Source of the DNA: an uncultured Roseburia sp.
GTDB lineage: Bacteria > Bacillota > Clostridia > Lachnospirales > Lachnospiraceae
Direction: 5' to 3'
Length of the DNA: 64,000 nt
Assembly (NCBI GenBank): GCA_945787015.1
Contig: CALZGM010000007.1
Location: forward strand, 1-64,000
Below are positions 16,728 through 26,705 of the stretch, piece after piece (the stretch's first letter is position 1; each line of letters starts with the position of its first letter). Below the pieces are notes generated by a model, which was not told where the DNA came from, made no database searches, and was given only the letters and a program-made list of their open reading frames with translations. Made by a program: the position numbers and the translations under genes.

Positions 16728-17962
16728 TCTTTCCTATTATATTTCAAACATTTTTCTTCCAAATCCTCTTTACTCACCTTTTCTGCTCCCAAATATCTAC
16801 AGAACCTTTCAAACGCCTTAATTAACGAAGCCTCCATCTCATCTGTTACTTGAATTCCTTCTTCCCACCACCAGTCCTTAATGCGTAATTCTTTTTCCCC
16901 TCTATATATCTCTGGCTCAAATCTGGCAACAAATTTATCTTTATATAGTACTGGCAATACATAATATCCATACTTTCTTTTCTTTACTGGTAAATATACT
17001 TCCCAACTATAATCAAAGTCAAAAACACTTTTTATCAATGCCCTATCCCATAAAAGATTGTCTAACGGCGCTATAAATTTCATTTCCCCTTCATTTGAAA
17101 TCATTGCTTCATTCAAAAGACTGTAATCTTCTTTTCTTATATAGAAAGGATACTTTATATCTCCTACGTATACTTGTTCAATTTCACCTTTTTCCAATAA
17201 AGATTTTATCGCTGTATTTCGAATCTGGCTATTTGATATAAAATGCCCTAACCATGCACTTCCATTACGAGACCATAACATTCCAACAGAACCTATTCTT
17301 CTTTTGACATACCATTCAAAGAACATATCATCCGACCTAAATGGTTCTTCTTGGTGCAAAATTTCTGGTGGTAATAAATTTTCAATTACATCATATACTT
17401 TTTGTGTATTTATCTTTTTATAAATACCTAATTCACCAATTGTATACAAATAATCTAACGCAGCACTAGATAACTTTCTATGCCCCCAACTTCCGGGATT
17501 ATTGCTTCCAATGTCGATTTTATTAGCCTGCAACGGTCCCTCCTCAATAACAATATTTTTAACTGTCTCTAAATATTCAAGTGCGCTACTTGCATTCCTG
17601 TGTCCAAAGACAATTTTAAGCTCATCTCCACATGCTTTTCTGACTCTGCTAAAATATGGCCAATCTGTTTGAGGATAAATCGCCATCATTTTATCCCATC
17701 CGTCGATCAAATGTCGATCACTATACAACAACTTTTGCAAAATTAATGGGTTATAGTCCTTTATCCTAGACTGGAGCACCAAATCTGCATTTCTACCTAC
17801 TACATTTAATGGATCGAATTGTATACATCCTACTTTATCAAAAAAATCTAATACTGATTTTTCATTACACTCATTTCCTTCATTATCTAATTCATGATAT
17901 CTGACAAGAAACCTTCTTGCTTCATTTAAAGAAATCCTTTTCTGTTCTAATTCTTTCATCAT
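16724..17962 (-). CDS. YcaQ/AlkX-type winged-helix DNA glycosylase, likely self-resistance
   Basis: This 412-residue protein belongs to the HTH_42 (AlkZ/YcaQ) family: SLNEARRFLVRYH, then VGCIQFDPLNVVGRNADLVLQSR, and DNLLWDRALIKSVFDFDYSWEVYLP. The catalytic motif is Q48-F49-D50, the Q-x-D form typical of the YcaQ-like branch (AlkX), rather than the Q-x-Q of AlkZ. Family members unhook bulky alkyl adducts and interstrand crosslinks; AlkZ protects the azinomycin producer. Placed inside a biosynthetic operon, it most likely guards the cell against a DNA-damaging product. GAGAGGAAA precedes two adjacent ATGs. Confidence 0.85.
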   Translation of the reverse strand: MMKELEQKRISLNEARRFLVRYHELDNEGNECNEKSVLDFFDKVGCIQFDPLNVVGRNADLVLQSRIKDYNPLILQKLLYSDRHLIDGWDKMMAIYPQTDWPYFSRVRKACGDELKIVFGHRNASSALEYLETVKNIVIEEGPLQANKIDIGSNNPGSWGHRKLSSAALDYLYTIGELGIYKKINTQKVYDVIENLLPPEILHQEEPFRSDDMFFEWYVKRRIGSVGMLWSRNGSAWLGHFISNSQIRNTAIKSLLEKGEIEQVYVGDIKYPFYIRKEDYSLLNEAMISNEGEMKFIAPLDNLLWDRALIKSVFDFDYSWEVYLPVKKRKYGYYVLPVLYKDKFVARFEPEIYRGEKELRIKDWWWEEGIQVTDEMEASLIKAFERFCRYLGAEKVSKEDLEEKCLKYNRKE

Positions 17963-18036
17963 TTTCCTCTCGACATCTATACTTTGAGTTACTCCATTGA
18001 AAAAAACAACTTGGTCTTTCTATGTCCAACGACATT

Positions 18037-19815
18037 TTATCTTTTATACCACTCTGCCTGTGCCAAATACATACTAGCATACGCACCTTTCAATTTTAAT
18101 AATTCCTCGTGGGAACCGTCCTCAATGATTTTTCCATCTTTTAAAACGATAATTCTATCTGCTGTTTTTACAGAACCCAAGCGATGTGTAACAACTACTA
18201 CGGTTTTATCTTTAGAAATCTCTTCAAAGCGTTTATAAACATTTGCTTCTTCTATCGGATCAATTGCAGCTGTCGGCTCATCCAATACAATAAAATCACC
18301 TTTTCGGTATATTCCTCTTGCGATAGCCAAACGTTGCCATTCCCCCCCTGATAGGTCAATACCATTAAACGATCTTCCAAGCATAACATCCAGCTGTCCT
18401 CCTATATTCTCCTTACAGTAATCAAATCCTGCCACCTCCATTTTACTCTGAATATAATTATCATCTTCATTAATATTTACATCACTCAACATAATATTTT
18501 CTCTTAAAGTAAGATTATACTTACCATAATTTTGAAACACTGCCGAGATTTTTCTAATATAACTATTAGTATTCCACTCGGAAACATCTTCATTATTCAT
18601 ATATACTTTACCTTGGCTAGGCTTAAATAACCCCATCAAGATTTTAACAAGCGTCGTCTTTCCCGAACCATTGAGACCAACTAACGCCACATGTGTTCCT
18701 TTTTTTATCTCTAGTGAAATATTATTAAGAACATTTTTTTCTGTATACGGATAATGAAAGCTTACATTTTCTAATTTTATAGACTGAACTGTATCAATTT
18801 TCTTTTCCATTCCCATCTCTTCAGGAAGTTCAAGAAAATCATACAATTTCCCAGCAAGGCTAGCATTCTGGTATATTGTTCCGAATAATTCAACCATCTC
18901 TTTCATTGTATCCATTAATTTAGTTAACGAATAGTAGATTGATGCAAAATGACCGATTGAAATACTACCCTCTAAAAGATAGTAGGTTAATAATACAAAT
19001 GCTAAAATATATCCCAAATATGTAACTATTGTTAATATACCACTTATGGCAGATGTTTTTAGTATGACATTCCACCTCTCACTATTTACTTGATTTACCT
19101 TATTTTGATAACATCCAAGAAAGTATTTAGAAGCATTAAGTGTCTTAGTTTCTTTAAAATATGTTTTATCGACTAAACATTTTCTGTAATAATCACTTTG
19201 CCTTTCATATGTCACAATTTTTTCTTGTAATTTATACATTTTAGAGCCTTTTATGTATTGCGATAACAATTGCGGGAAAAAAATAAGAACTCCTAATACA
19301 AGTAATTCCGGCTTAATAGTATAAAAATAAACAGCTATACATAAGAAAAATACGGTATAATAAATAACCCCATTTATTAAATCTATAGACGATCTTATGG
19401 CATAGTTTACGCCACCAATTGCCATATTAATTTTATCAAACAACTCTAGCGACTCAAATTCTATTAAATTTAATCTTCCAGCCTTGGCATTCATATCTTT
19501 CAAAATTTTACTCATGAAAGTCATAAAATAAGTATTATTAAAATATTCCTTTATTCCGCTTACAATTCTGAATAATGCAAATATAATCCCTGCCATTATA
19601 ATAAGCGAATTTACTTCATCCCACTCATTATTTAAAAACACGTATGACACTGCATCAACTAATTCCTGCAAAACTTTTATAGACAAAAAATTAAAGCATA
19701 CCAATGTAACACAAATAATAATATATATCCAAAAATGCACTGGAAGTTTTTGATAGCCATAATGAATCGTTCGATATATTACTTTATAAAAAGGTAACGA
19801 TTTAACTTTCATCAT
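18037..19815 (-). CDS. ABC exporter, fused membrane and ATPase domains
   Basis: About 592 residues. Five to six membrane helices lie in the first 320 residues. The ATPase has Walker A GLNGSGKTTLVKIL, signature LSGGEWQR, Walker B IVLDEPTAAIDP and switch VTHRLGS, all canonical. AGAAGGAGTGGT stands before the ATG at 19815; an upstream ATG at 19863 lies well inside the previous gene and is unlikely. It overlaps the other ABC gene by 14 bp, so the two probably form a heterodimeric pump for the cluster product or for peptides. Confidence 0.88.
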   Translation of the reverse strand: MMKVKSLPFYKVIYRTIHYGYQKLPVHFWIYIIICVTLVCFNFLSIKVLQELVDAVSYVFLNNEWDEVNSLIIMAGIIFALFRIVSGIKEYFNNTYFMTFMSKILKDMNAKAGRLNLIEFESLELFDKINMAIGGVNYAIRSSIDLINGVIYYTVFFLCIAVYFYTIKPELLVLGVLIFFPQLLSQYIKGSKMYKLQEKIVTYERQSDYYRKCLVDKTYFKETKTLNASKYFLGCYQNKVNQVNSERWNVILKTSAISGILTIVTYLGYILAFVLLTYYLLEGSISIGHFASIYYSLTKLMDTMKEMVELFGTIYQNASLAGKLYDFLELPEEMGMEKKIDTVQSIKLENVSFHYPYTEKNVLNNISLEIKKGTHVALVGLNGSGKTTLVKILMGLFKPSQGKVYMNNEDVSEWNTNSYIRKISAVFQNYGKYNLTLRENIMLSDVNINEDDNYIQSKMEVAGFDYCKENIGGQLDVMLGRSFNGIDLSGGEWQRLAIARGIYRKGDFIVLDEPTAAIDPIEEANVYKRFEEISKDKTVVVVTHRLGSVKTADRIIVLKDGKIIEDGSHEELLKLKGAYASMYLAQAEWYKR

Positions 19816-21598
19816 ACCACTCCTTCTGGGTGTTAAACATCTCTTTATACAATCCCCCATCATTCATTAATTCGTTATGATTTCCTTGTTCGATAAGCTT
19901 TCCGCCATCAAAAACGAATATTTTATCTGCTAATTTTGTTGAGCCCAATCGATGGGAAATAAATATTGTTGTATTATCTTTCGATATTTCAGAATATTTT
20001 TTATATAATCGACTCTCCTCAACAGGATCTAATGCAGATGTTGGTTCATCAAGTATTCTAACTGTATTTTTCCTCATTAATGAACGTGCTAAAGCAACTC
20101 TTTGCCACTGTCCTCCTGATATATCAACACCATCTTCTAATACTTTTCCTAAAGGAGTATTTAATCCCATAGGTAACTGTTCGATAACATCATTGATTCC
20201 TGCTAGTCTTGCTGCATGATTAATTTTATCCAAATCGTTTAGTTCATTCATATTTCCAATTCCGATATTATCTTTTGCAGGGATGGCATATTGCGCATAG
20301 TCTTGATACACGATAGAGAATAAAGAATATATTTCTTCTTTCGGATACTCGTTAATATTTCTACCATTAATCAATATCTCACCTTGGTCTACATTGTATA
20401 AACCCAACAATAATTTTGTAAGAGTACTCTTTCCCGACCCATTTCTTCCAACTATTGCATAATGCATACCCCTTTCTAGTTTGAAAGACACCCCTTTTAA
20501 AATCATATTTTCTGTTCCAGGATACCGAAAATATACATTTTTAAATTCTATTGTTTGAACACTTTCTTCTGCGCTTCCTTTCTCCTGTTTAGTTTCCTCC
20601 TGATCCAATTCCATAAATTGTGATAAATCTTTCGTATATTCACAATCTTCAGATAATACACTGATTAATGCCGGAATTTGAGTTGTAAGTACAGACTCTA
20701 TTTGAAAAACTACAGATATTACTGCAATAAAAACTCCTAGTGTAATAACATCATTTTTCAAATAATTTAACAATATAAATGCAATGTAAATACAAGTAGT
20801 TATTACAATAAGCGTTAATGCCTTATTTATAATTAGCCATTTTTTTCTTATCTTTGTTTCTAACTTAACCGCTTTCAAAAAATAACTTTCAAACTTATTG
20901 TTAAAATAACTAGTGTAGCCAAATAGCGTTCTTTCTGCAGCCTTGTCTCTTCCACGCAACACATCAAACTCAAGATAATTAGATTTTCGAGCAAGTTCAC
21001 TATTCCATCGTACATTATCATAAATATCCTTACTCATAAAATAGGTTGTAAAGAACAATGGAACCGCACTAATAAAAACTACTGGAACAAGGTACCATGA
21101 AATATCCCAAACTGAAAATATCAAGCCCACAAAATATGTAATAAGCGATATACCGCTACATATATGCACATAAATATTATGAACAGTTCCTAATCCAGGA
21201 AAATCTAGGACCCGATTCAATAAATTACAAGTTTCAGTATTTTCGATGTATTCATACCTTAAACGAATACATTTCTCAATCATCATAGGATTAAACTTAC
21301 TTTTTAGGCCAATATACACTCTCTCATTTAATACTTGAACCCAAATTGTATAAAAGTGCATATATGCCAATGCTGCAATTATCTTTACTATATTCTCACC
21401 AACATCTTTATAATTACCTATCCCTGTTGCATAGTTCAACGCTGAATCTATAAAATTTGAATTCAAATGAATCAGTGTCGACGGAAGAACGGCACCGATT
21501 ATAGTTAGAACCAAAACTAAGATACATTCTAACGGGTTATTTTTAATACACATAGTTAAAACATCGATTAAGCCATACTTCTTTTTATTTAATTGCAT
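19802..21598 (-). CDS. ABC exporter, fused membrane and ATPase domains
   Basis: About 598 residues starting at the ATG after TTGGGAGTGC (an earlier ATG-like start at 21637 lacks support). The membrane half covers residues 20-310. The ATPase half has VGRNGSGKSTLTKLLLGL, ISGGQWQR, VRILDEPTSALDP and FISHRLGS. Both this and the partner pump keep the catalytic glutamate and histidine, so neither site is obviously degenerate. A role in exporting the cluster product, and thus in resistance, follows from its location between carrier-protein and glycosylase genes. Confidence 0.88.
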   Translation of the reverse strand: MQLNKKKYGLIDVLTMCIKNNPLECILVLVLTIIGAVLPSTLIHLNSNFIDSALNYATGIGNYKDVGENIVKIIAALAYMHFYTIWVQVLNERVYIGLKSKFNPMMIEKCIRLRYEYIENTETCNLLNRVLDFPGLGTVHNIYVHICSGISLITYFVGLIFSVWDISWYLVPVVFISAVPLFFTTYFMSKDIYDNVRWNSELARKSNYLEFDVLRGRDKAAERTLFGYTSYFNNKFESYFLKAVKLETKIRKKWLIINKALTLIVITTCIYIAFILLNYLKNDVITLGVFIAVISVVFQIESVLTTQIPALISVLSEDCEYTKDLSQFMELDQEETKQEKGSAEESVQTIEFKNVYFRYPGTENMILKGVSFKLERGMHYAIVGRNGSGKSTLTKLLLGLYNVDQGEILINGRNINEYPKEEIYSLFSIVYQDYAQYAIPAKDNIGIGNMNELNDLDKINHAARLAGINDVIEQLPMGLNTPLGKVLEDGVDISGGQWQRVALARSLMRKNTVRILDEPTSALDPVEESRLYKKYSEISKDNTTIFISHRLGSTKLADKIFVFDGGKLIEQGNHNELMNDGGLYKEMFNTQKEWYDES

Positions 21599-21620
21599 AA
21601 TTTTTGCACTCCCAAATATC

Positions 21621-21872
21621 TTATTCCTTTTTCTCAACTAATTGTACTACATAATTCACAAAATTTCCAACAACTTCGAATTCACTAATACCAAGCATAT
21701 CCATGTCAAATAAAATATCATAATAATCTTCCAATTCAATAATCATACGAATAAAATTAATTGAATTAACTCCAATTTCATCTAATCTAACATCGTCTTG
21801 CATTTTATCGATTTCTACAACAATATCAACATGTTTACTAATCACTTGTTTCACATGTTCAACCACGCTCAT
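21621..21872 (-). CDS. Free-standing carrier protein (PCP/ACP)
   Basis: An 83-residue four-helix carrier. The phosphopantetheine site is GVNSINFIRMIIELED; the serine is present, but the usual preceding aspartate is asparagine. It follows the adenylation gene by 15 bp, so it most likely receives the amino acid activated there. The Sfp-type transferase at the other end of the cluster would add the cofactor. Confidence 0.8.
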   Translation of the reverse strand: MSVVEHVKQVISKHVDIVVEIDKMQDDVRLDEIGVNSINFIRMIIELEDYYDILFDMDMLGISEFEVVGNFVNYVVQLVEKKE

Positions 21873-21887
21873 TATTCTACCTCACTT

Positions 21888-23381
21888 TTATCTTTCAATA
21901 TTCTTAGAAATAGTTAATCTTCTTTTATCAATTTTATGATTTAAGGTCTCTGGGAATCTATCTACTCTAATAAACTCTTCAGGAATCATATAGTATGCAA
22001 GATACTTCTTTAAATACGATCTAAGTTCTCTCACGCTAATTTCCTCATTTCCAATATAATAAGCGCACAAATAGCTATTGTCATTCTTTCCTTTTTCTGC
22101 AACAACAACAGCTTGCTTTACTTTTTCGTATTTATTAAGAATTTCTGCTATTTCATTTGTCTCAACTCGAAAACCTCTTATTTTAACTTGTTCATCCGAC
22201 CTGCCTAGTATAATTAAATTACCCTCATCATCAATCTTTCCAATATCCCCTGACTTATACAGTCGATTATTTTTATTAATAAAACTATTATTTGTCAACT
22301 CATAGTTCGAAATATAACCTTCTGCTAATTGCATTCCACCTATATATATTTCTCCCTCCATCCCCAATGATACTTCATTTTGTTCTTCATCTAAAACATA
22401 TATTTGGGTCCCATAAAAGGGCTTGCCCACTGTAAGTTTGCATTTGTTTCCTATTTCACTGCCTGTACAATATATTGTAGTCTCTGTAGGTCCATATAGA
22501 TTATAAATTCGAGCATTAGTATTATTTTTCAAAAATACAGCCAATTTTTCTGGAAATCTCTCACCTCCAAGCAATATTTCTGATGTTCCTTCTAGCCAAC
22601 TATAATCCCTACTTGCTTCAATAAGTAAAGACATCCTAGATGGTGTCATCTGAAGAATATCAACTTTCTTGTCCTTAATATATTCTAAAAGCCTTCTTGA
22701 ATTATTAATTGTATGTTCCTGTGCTAGGACAATTGTCATTCCTAATGTTAAAGACACGACTAACTCAACAATTGATAAATCAAACGAAATTGTCGCAACA
22801 GCCAAAATTCTTTTTCCAACTCCAAACTTCACCAGTCTTGTGATTCCATCAATAAAAGCCAATATTGCTCGATGACTTATCATAACTCCCTTTGGTTTCC
22901 CCGTAGATCCTGATGTATACATCACATAAGCAATATTATCGGATGAAACACCTTTTTTATTTTTTCCCGCATGATTGCTTATGTATCTCTCTTCATACAA
23001 ATTTTCTATTCCTAACACACTGATACCATAATCTCTATCTTTTTCATCTGACAATAAAAGCGTACATTTACTGTTACTTAAAATATACTTGATTCTTTCC
23101 TCCGGAAAATCTTTATCTATGGGAAGCAAAGAGGCTCCTACTCTTAATATACCTATCATAGTAGAAATCATATCCACATTTCTATTCATCATTAGCCCAA
23201 CGATGTCGTTCGGTCTGATTTCCATGCCTAATAACTTATTGCTAACAGAAACAGATTTTTCATATATTTCTTTATAAGCTATTTGTTCTTTTAAACATAT
23301 AACAGCGATATTGTCTGGTATCTCTTTTGATCTCTTATCAAATACCTCAATTAGATTACTATACAAATTAGCATGATTCAT
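21888..23381 (-). CDS. Stand-alone NRPS adenylation protein, glycine-like specificity
   Basis: About 497 residues from the ATG after TTTGGAGGAAACATTGAA. Core motifs are complete: A3 YTSGSTGKPKGV, A5 NLYGPTETT, A7/A8 YKSGDIGKIDDEGNLIILGRSDEQVKIRGFRVE, and the A10 lysine in NHKIDKRRL. By-eye alignment to GrsA gives the pocket D L V Q L G L I Y K, close to the glycine code D I L Q L G L I W K. It has no fused carrier or condensation domain; the next gene encodes a carrier. It presumably loads glycine or a small analogue onto that carrier. Confidence 0.85.
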   Translation of the reverse strand: MNHANLYSNLIEVFDKRSKEIPDNIAVICLKEQIAYKEIYEKSVSVSNKLLGMEIRPNDIVGLMMNRNVDMISTMIGILRVGASLLPIDKDFPEERIKYILSNSKCTLLLSDEKDRDYGISVLGIENLYEERYISNHAGKNKKGVSSDNIAYVMYTSGSTGKPKGVMISHRAILAFIDGITRLVKFGVGKRILAVATISFDLSIVELVVSLTLGMTIVLAQEHTINNSRRLLEYIKDKKVDILQMTPSRMSLLIEASRDYSWLEGTSEILLGGERFPEKLAVFLKNNTNARIYNLYGPTETTIYCTGSEIGNKCKLTVGKPFYGTQIYVLDEEQNEVSLGMEGEIYIGGMQLAEGYISNYELTNNSFINKNNRLYKSGDIGKIDDEGNLIILGRSDEQVKIRGFRVETNEIAEILNKYEKVKQAVVVAEKGKNDNSYLCAYYIGNEEISVRELRSYLKKYLAYYMIPEEFIRVDRFPETLNHKIDKRRLTISKNIER

Positions 23382-23461
23382 TTCAATGTTTCCTCCAAAT
23401 ATTACACACAAAATATCCATGTATTGCATTTCAACTACAAGAAGAAAAAATATTTTTCTAA

Positions 23462-24568
23462 TCAATTCTCTACCCTCTTAATAGGCTTTTTTAACCCTGC
23501 TTCCCATCGATATACATTTTCTTCTCCTTTAATAGCATCAATAATCATCTTGGTACATAATATATCTTTCTCTTTTAGTTGTTCATATAAGTCTGATACT
23601 TTCGCTTTAACATTTCTATCTTGACTTACCACATACTTGAACAATGCATTTTTACAAGAATTTGCATCCTTTCGTAACTTTTCAAACTCCTTTATTTCTA
23701 TAGATGAATCAATAATTCCAAGTTCAATCATATACTGAACTCTTAATTTCATTGCTTCTGCATGCGCTGCAATAAAATTGAATAATCTAAAATCAATGTA
23801 TCTCTTTTCTAGTTCTTCTTGAATCGCATCATAACACTTTATGCCATAATAAATGTTGTTATAAGCATCATCAAAATTTAGAAGATAACGTCTTAATGCA
23901 TACTTTAACTCACCTTTATTGACAGATATATCTTTATCTTTATATTTAAATGCAAGTAGCCTTTCGTACTCTAAATTTTTGCTGCACTCATAACTGCTAT
24001 AAGCCTTTACAAAATCTTTGTAATTAATCTCTCTAAATTTGTACGAAACATTTCTATCAAACGGTCCATAAAAGTCTGCAACATTTATTATCTCCTTTTC
24101 ATCATCATATCCGTATATCAAAGTACGGCTATTATAATGAGAATGATGATGAAAAACCGCGACCGGAATGTAAAAGGAGTCCAGTTCAAAAAATAAATAA
24201 TATTCCTTATCTATATACTCTTTTACAAAATCCACGATTGTATCATATTTCTTTTCGGTTGAATCTCGTTCCATTTGGATTGTAGTTAACAATTCACAAT
24301 CATGGATTGAGCTATCAGGAAAAGGTTTGTCAAAATAATCGTGTTTCGTTCTTTCTTCTCTAAAACAATCTAAATTTTTAGAAAATGGTTTATCAAATCC
24401 CATTGTTTTTACGCCGTCCCTATCATAACACCATAAATCAATAAAATTTCTGATAAACCATTTTTTATAATTAACGCTATCTTGATATTTCCCCAATACC
24501 GCCAGTAAATTAGCATCATCTACATCTACAGCAAAAATCGGTTTCACAACGTCTAACATTTTTTTCAT
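23462..24568 (-). CDS. BtrH-like acyltransferase-fold protein, both catalytic residues unclear
   Basis: A 368-residue paralogue of the next gene, with which it overlaps by 4 bp. The shared core is EYYLFFELDSFYIPVAVFHHH, followed by SRTLIYGYDDEKEIINVADFYGP. At the position of the BtrH histidine, this protein has NSRTLIYGY, so the histidine is missing. The N-terminal segment (NLLAVLGKYQDSVNYKKWFIRNF) has no cysteine. It therefore looks catalytically altered and may act as a scaffold or in an unusual transfer. The C-terminal half is helical and unlike known domains. Confidence 0.58.
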   Translation of the reverse strand: MKKMLDVVKPIFAVDVDDANLLAVLGKYQDSVNYKKWFIRNFIDLWCYDRDGVKTMGFDKPFSKNLDCFREERTKHDYFDKPFPDSSIHDCELLTTIQMERDSTEKKYDTIVDFVKEYIDKEYYLFFELDSFYIPVAVFHHHSHYNSRTLIYGYDDEKEIINVADFYGPFDRNVSYKFREINYKDFVKAYSSYECSKNLEYERLLAFKYKDKDISVNKGELKYALRRYLLNFDDAYNNIYYGIKCYDAIQEELEKRYIDFRLFNFIAAHAEAMKLRVQYMIELGIIDSSIEIKEFEKLRKDANSCKNALFKYVVSQDRNVKAKVSDLYEQLKEKDILCTKMIIDAIKGEENVYRWEAGLKKPIKRVEN

Positions 24569-25551
24569 TTTGTTACCTCTCCTTTTTCTTCTAACTTTCC
24601 TAACAACAATTTACAATAACTGATATGTTTTCTATGCAACTCACGTAAACGGTTCTGAATCATACTTTTTTCGACTAATTGTTCTTTGAACTTGCTTTTG
24701 ATTCGATATTTAATATAGGAATTTCGAAATTGCATCATTTCATTTTCAAAATCATAAAATTCGCTTAATTGCAGGGGCTCAAAATTGATTAATTTCATTT
24801 CTTGTAGAAATTCTACTTTTTTCGTAATAATTCTTTGGTGTTCATATAGTACATTACATGAAATTTCATCCAGAAAATTATCTTGTTGTAAACTATTCGC
24901 CAATGCTTGATAGGAAGCACACTTTTTAAATTCTTCATTTTCTTCAATGTATTTCCATATTTTCTCCTTTAAACTTTGCATATCCAAGATACATTTAGCT
25001 CTACTATATGTAATTATCTCAATAGCCTTATTCTCAACTTCTTCCGTCGAGCACGCTTGAATAAAATCTTCATATTTAATTTTCTCTAGCGTATATCCTG
25101 TCAACTTGAACATATCAGCAGCTTCAAGTATCTTATCCTCTTCATTATATCCATATATAAGTACTCTGTGTATGATATTATATTTGTGATATTCACTCGC
25201 ACATGGCAAATAGAATTTATTTAATTGTATTATGACAAACTTTCCATTATCAATCCAATGTCTTATTTTTTTCAAAATATCATCTTCTTTATTCCTAGAA
25301 ACTGTATCTACATTTATCAGAGGGCATTTATCTAGTATTTTTTCGTTGATATCTGGCAAAAAACAAAGTACATTTTTAAATTCAGATTTATCCCTATTAA
25401 CTAGGTAAACGTCCATAAAACTTTGAACAAACCATTTTTTAAACTCAATAGACTCTCTACAATCATTCAAAATCAACAATAAATGTGAACATTCACTATT
25501 TGATAAAATAATTGGATATTCAACCATCTTATTTATTACACAACGCTTCAT
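24565..25551 (-). CDS. BtrH-like acyltransferase-fold protein
   Basis: A 328-residue relative of the two other paralogues. It keeps a cysteine near the N-terminus (SECSHLLLILNDCRESIEFKKWFVQSF) and a histidine before the shared LIYGYNEEDKILEAADMF motif (IIHRVLIYGY). It is thus the best candidate among the three close paralogues for an active acyl transfer from a carrier protein. The C-terminal half is helical. It is translationally coupled to the following paralogue. Confidence 0.6.
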   Translation of the reverse strand: MKRCVINKMVEYPIILSNSECSHLLLILNDCRESIEFKKWFVQSFMDVYLVNRDKSEFKNVLCFLPDINEKILDKCPLINVDTVSRNKEDDILKKIRHWIDNGKFVIIQLNKFYLPCASEYHKYNIIHRVLIYGYNEEDKILEAADMFKLTGYTLEKIKYEDFIQACSTEEVENKAIEIITYSRAKCILDMQSLKEKIWKYIEENEEFKKCASYQALANSLQQDNFLDEISCNVLYEHQRIITKKVEFLQEMKLINFEPLQLSEFYDFENEMMQFRNSYIKYRIKSKFKEQLVEKSMIQNRLRELHRKHISYCKLLLGKLEEKGEVTK

Positions 25552-25618
25552 TCTTTCTATTCCTTAATAAATATTACTAATCACTCCATATACTATTTCA
25601 AATGTAATTACTTTGTTG

Positions 25619-26686
25619 TTATTCAACACATTTCAAACTAATATAACTCGGAACAGCTTCAGTTGATAAATTATCACAAACTAAATAATTGTCATTTAGT
25701 CCTTCAGCTTTACTAAATCCATTAAACATTAATGTTGTGAACATCATTCTATTTTTCTCAGTCTCTCTAAACTCCGCATAAAGTTTGACTCCACTTTTTT
25801 GGGAAAGCTCTTTAATATAATTTAAAACAATTCCTCCAATTCCCCTTGTCATAACTCTGCATGAAAGTAAAAATAATTTTATATACCATTCGTGTTTGCG
25901 CAATTCAATTAAAACTATTCCAATTCTACCATAATCGCCATAACAATCTCTTAGATTTACAATTAGAAGCTTATAATTAATATTATTTATAAAATTACAT
26001 AGTTCCTCGTAAGTGTAAATGTATCCTGTCGAATTAAGTTGACTTGTTCTCATTGTCAATTCTTCAACACGATTTAGGTCCTCTATTTCTGCTGGGAATA
26101 TCTCAACTTCCATATTAAGTGTTTTTAAGAAATCATATTGTGACCCTGAAAACTTTTCTTCATCTTGCTTTCGTTTTATATCGCTCTGATACATTTCCCT
26201 ACGTCGCTGAGAGTCCTTAGTGTAAAATCTAGGTATGAACTCTTCTTTCATTAATAAATTGGCTAAATCCTTTGAATTAATATCCATCACTTCTGGAAAA
26301 TTAAATTTAACCTCATCTAACTCAAATTCCTGGTCATCAATAAATGCGATTGTATCTAATCCAATATTAATTAATTTTGAAATATTTTCAATTGACTTGT
26401 ATTTTGGTCCCCAATTAATCTGTGGATAAATAAAATACTTGTCCAAGTCGAGTTGCTTAAGCTTTTTCATTGCTTCGACAGCGTTATTTTTGCTGGCAAT
26501 TGACTGTAATATCCCTCTATTGTCTAATTCAATAATTGTAGCTTTTGCTAAATTATTTACCATCACATTTTCATCTTCGGATAAAATACCATGCCATATC
26601 GTCTGATCCAAATCCCATACTACACATTTTATCTTCTGTTCTTTTTTTATATCAACTTTATCCATTTTATTTCGTTCAGTTTTCAA
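25619..26686 (-). CDS. FkbH-like HAD enzyme (glyceryl-ACP synthase)
   Basis: About 355 residues. The HAD motif VVWDLDQTIWHGIL comes near the start, then AFIDDQEFELDEV, and an acetyltransferase-like C-terminal half. FkbH proteins take 1,3-bisphosphoglycerate, remove phosphate and load glyceryl on an ACP, the first step to hydroxymalonyl- or methoxymalonyl-ACP. An upstream ATG at 26725 overlaps the previous gene. A TTG at 26686 sits right after GGGAGGG and is the preferred start; the ATG at 26665 is an alternative. The ACP and both dehydrogenases of the same route are its neighbours. Confidence 0.85.
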   Translation of the reverse strand: MKTERNKMDKVDIKKEQKIKCVVWDLDQTIWHGILSEDENVMVNNLAKATIIELDNRGILQSIASKNNAVEAMKKLKQLDLDKYFIYPQINWGPKYKSIENISKLINIGLDTIAFIDDQEFELDEVKFNFPEVMDINSKDLANLLMKEEFIPRFYTKDSQRRREMYQSDIKRKQDEEKFSGSQYDFLKTLNMEVEIFPAEIEDLNRVEELTMRTSQLNSTGYIYTYEELCNFINNINYKLLIVNLRDCYGDYGRIGIVLIELRKHEWYIKLFLLSCRVMTRGIGGIVLNYIKELSQKSGVKLYAEFRETEKNRMMFTTLMFNGFSKAEGLNDNYLVCDNLSTEAVPSYISLKCVE

Positions 26687-26705
26687 ATTTCCCTCCCAAA
26701 ATGTC

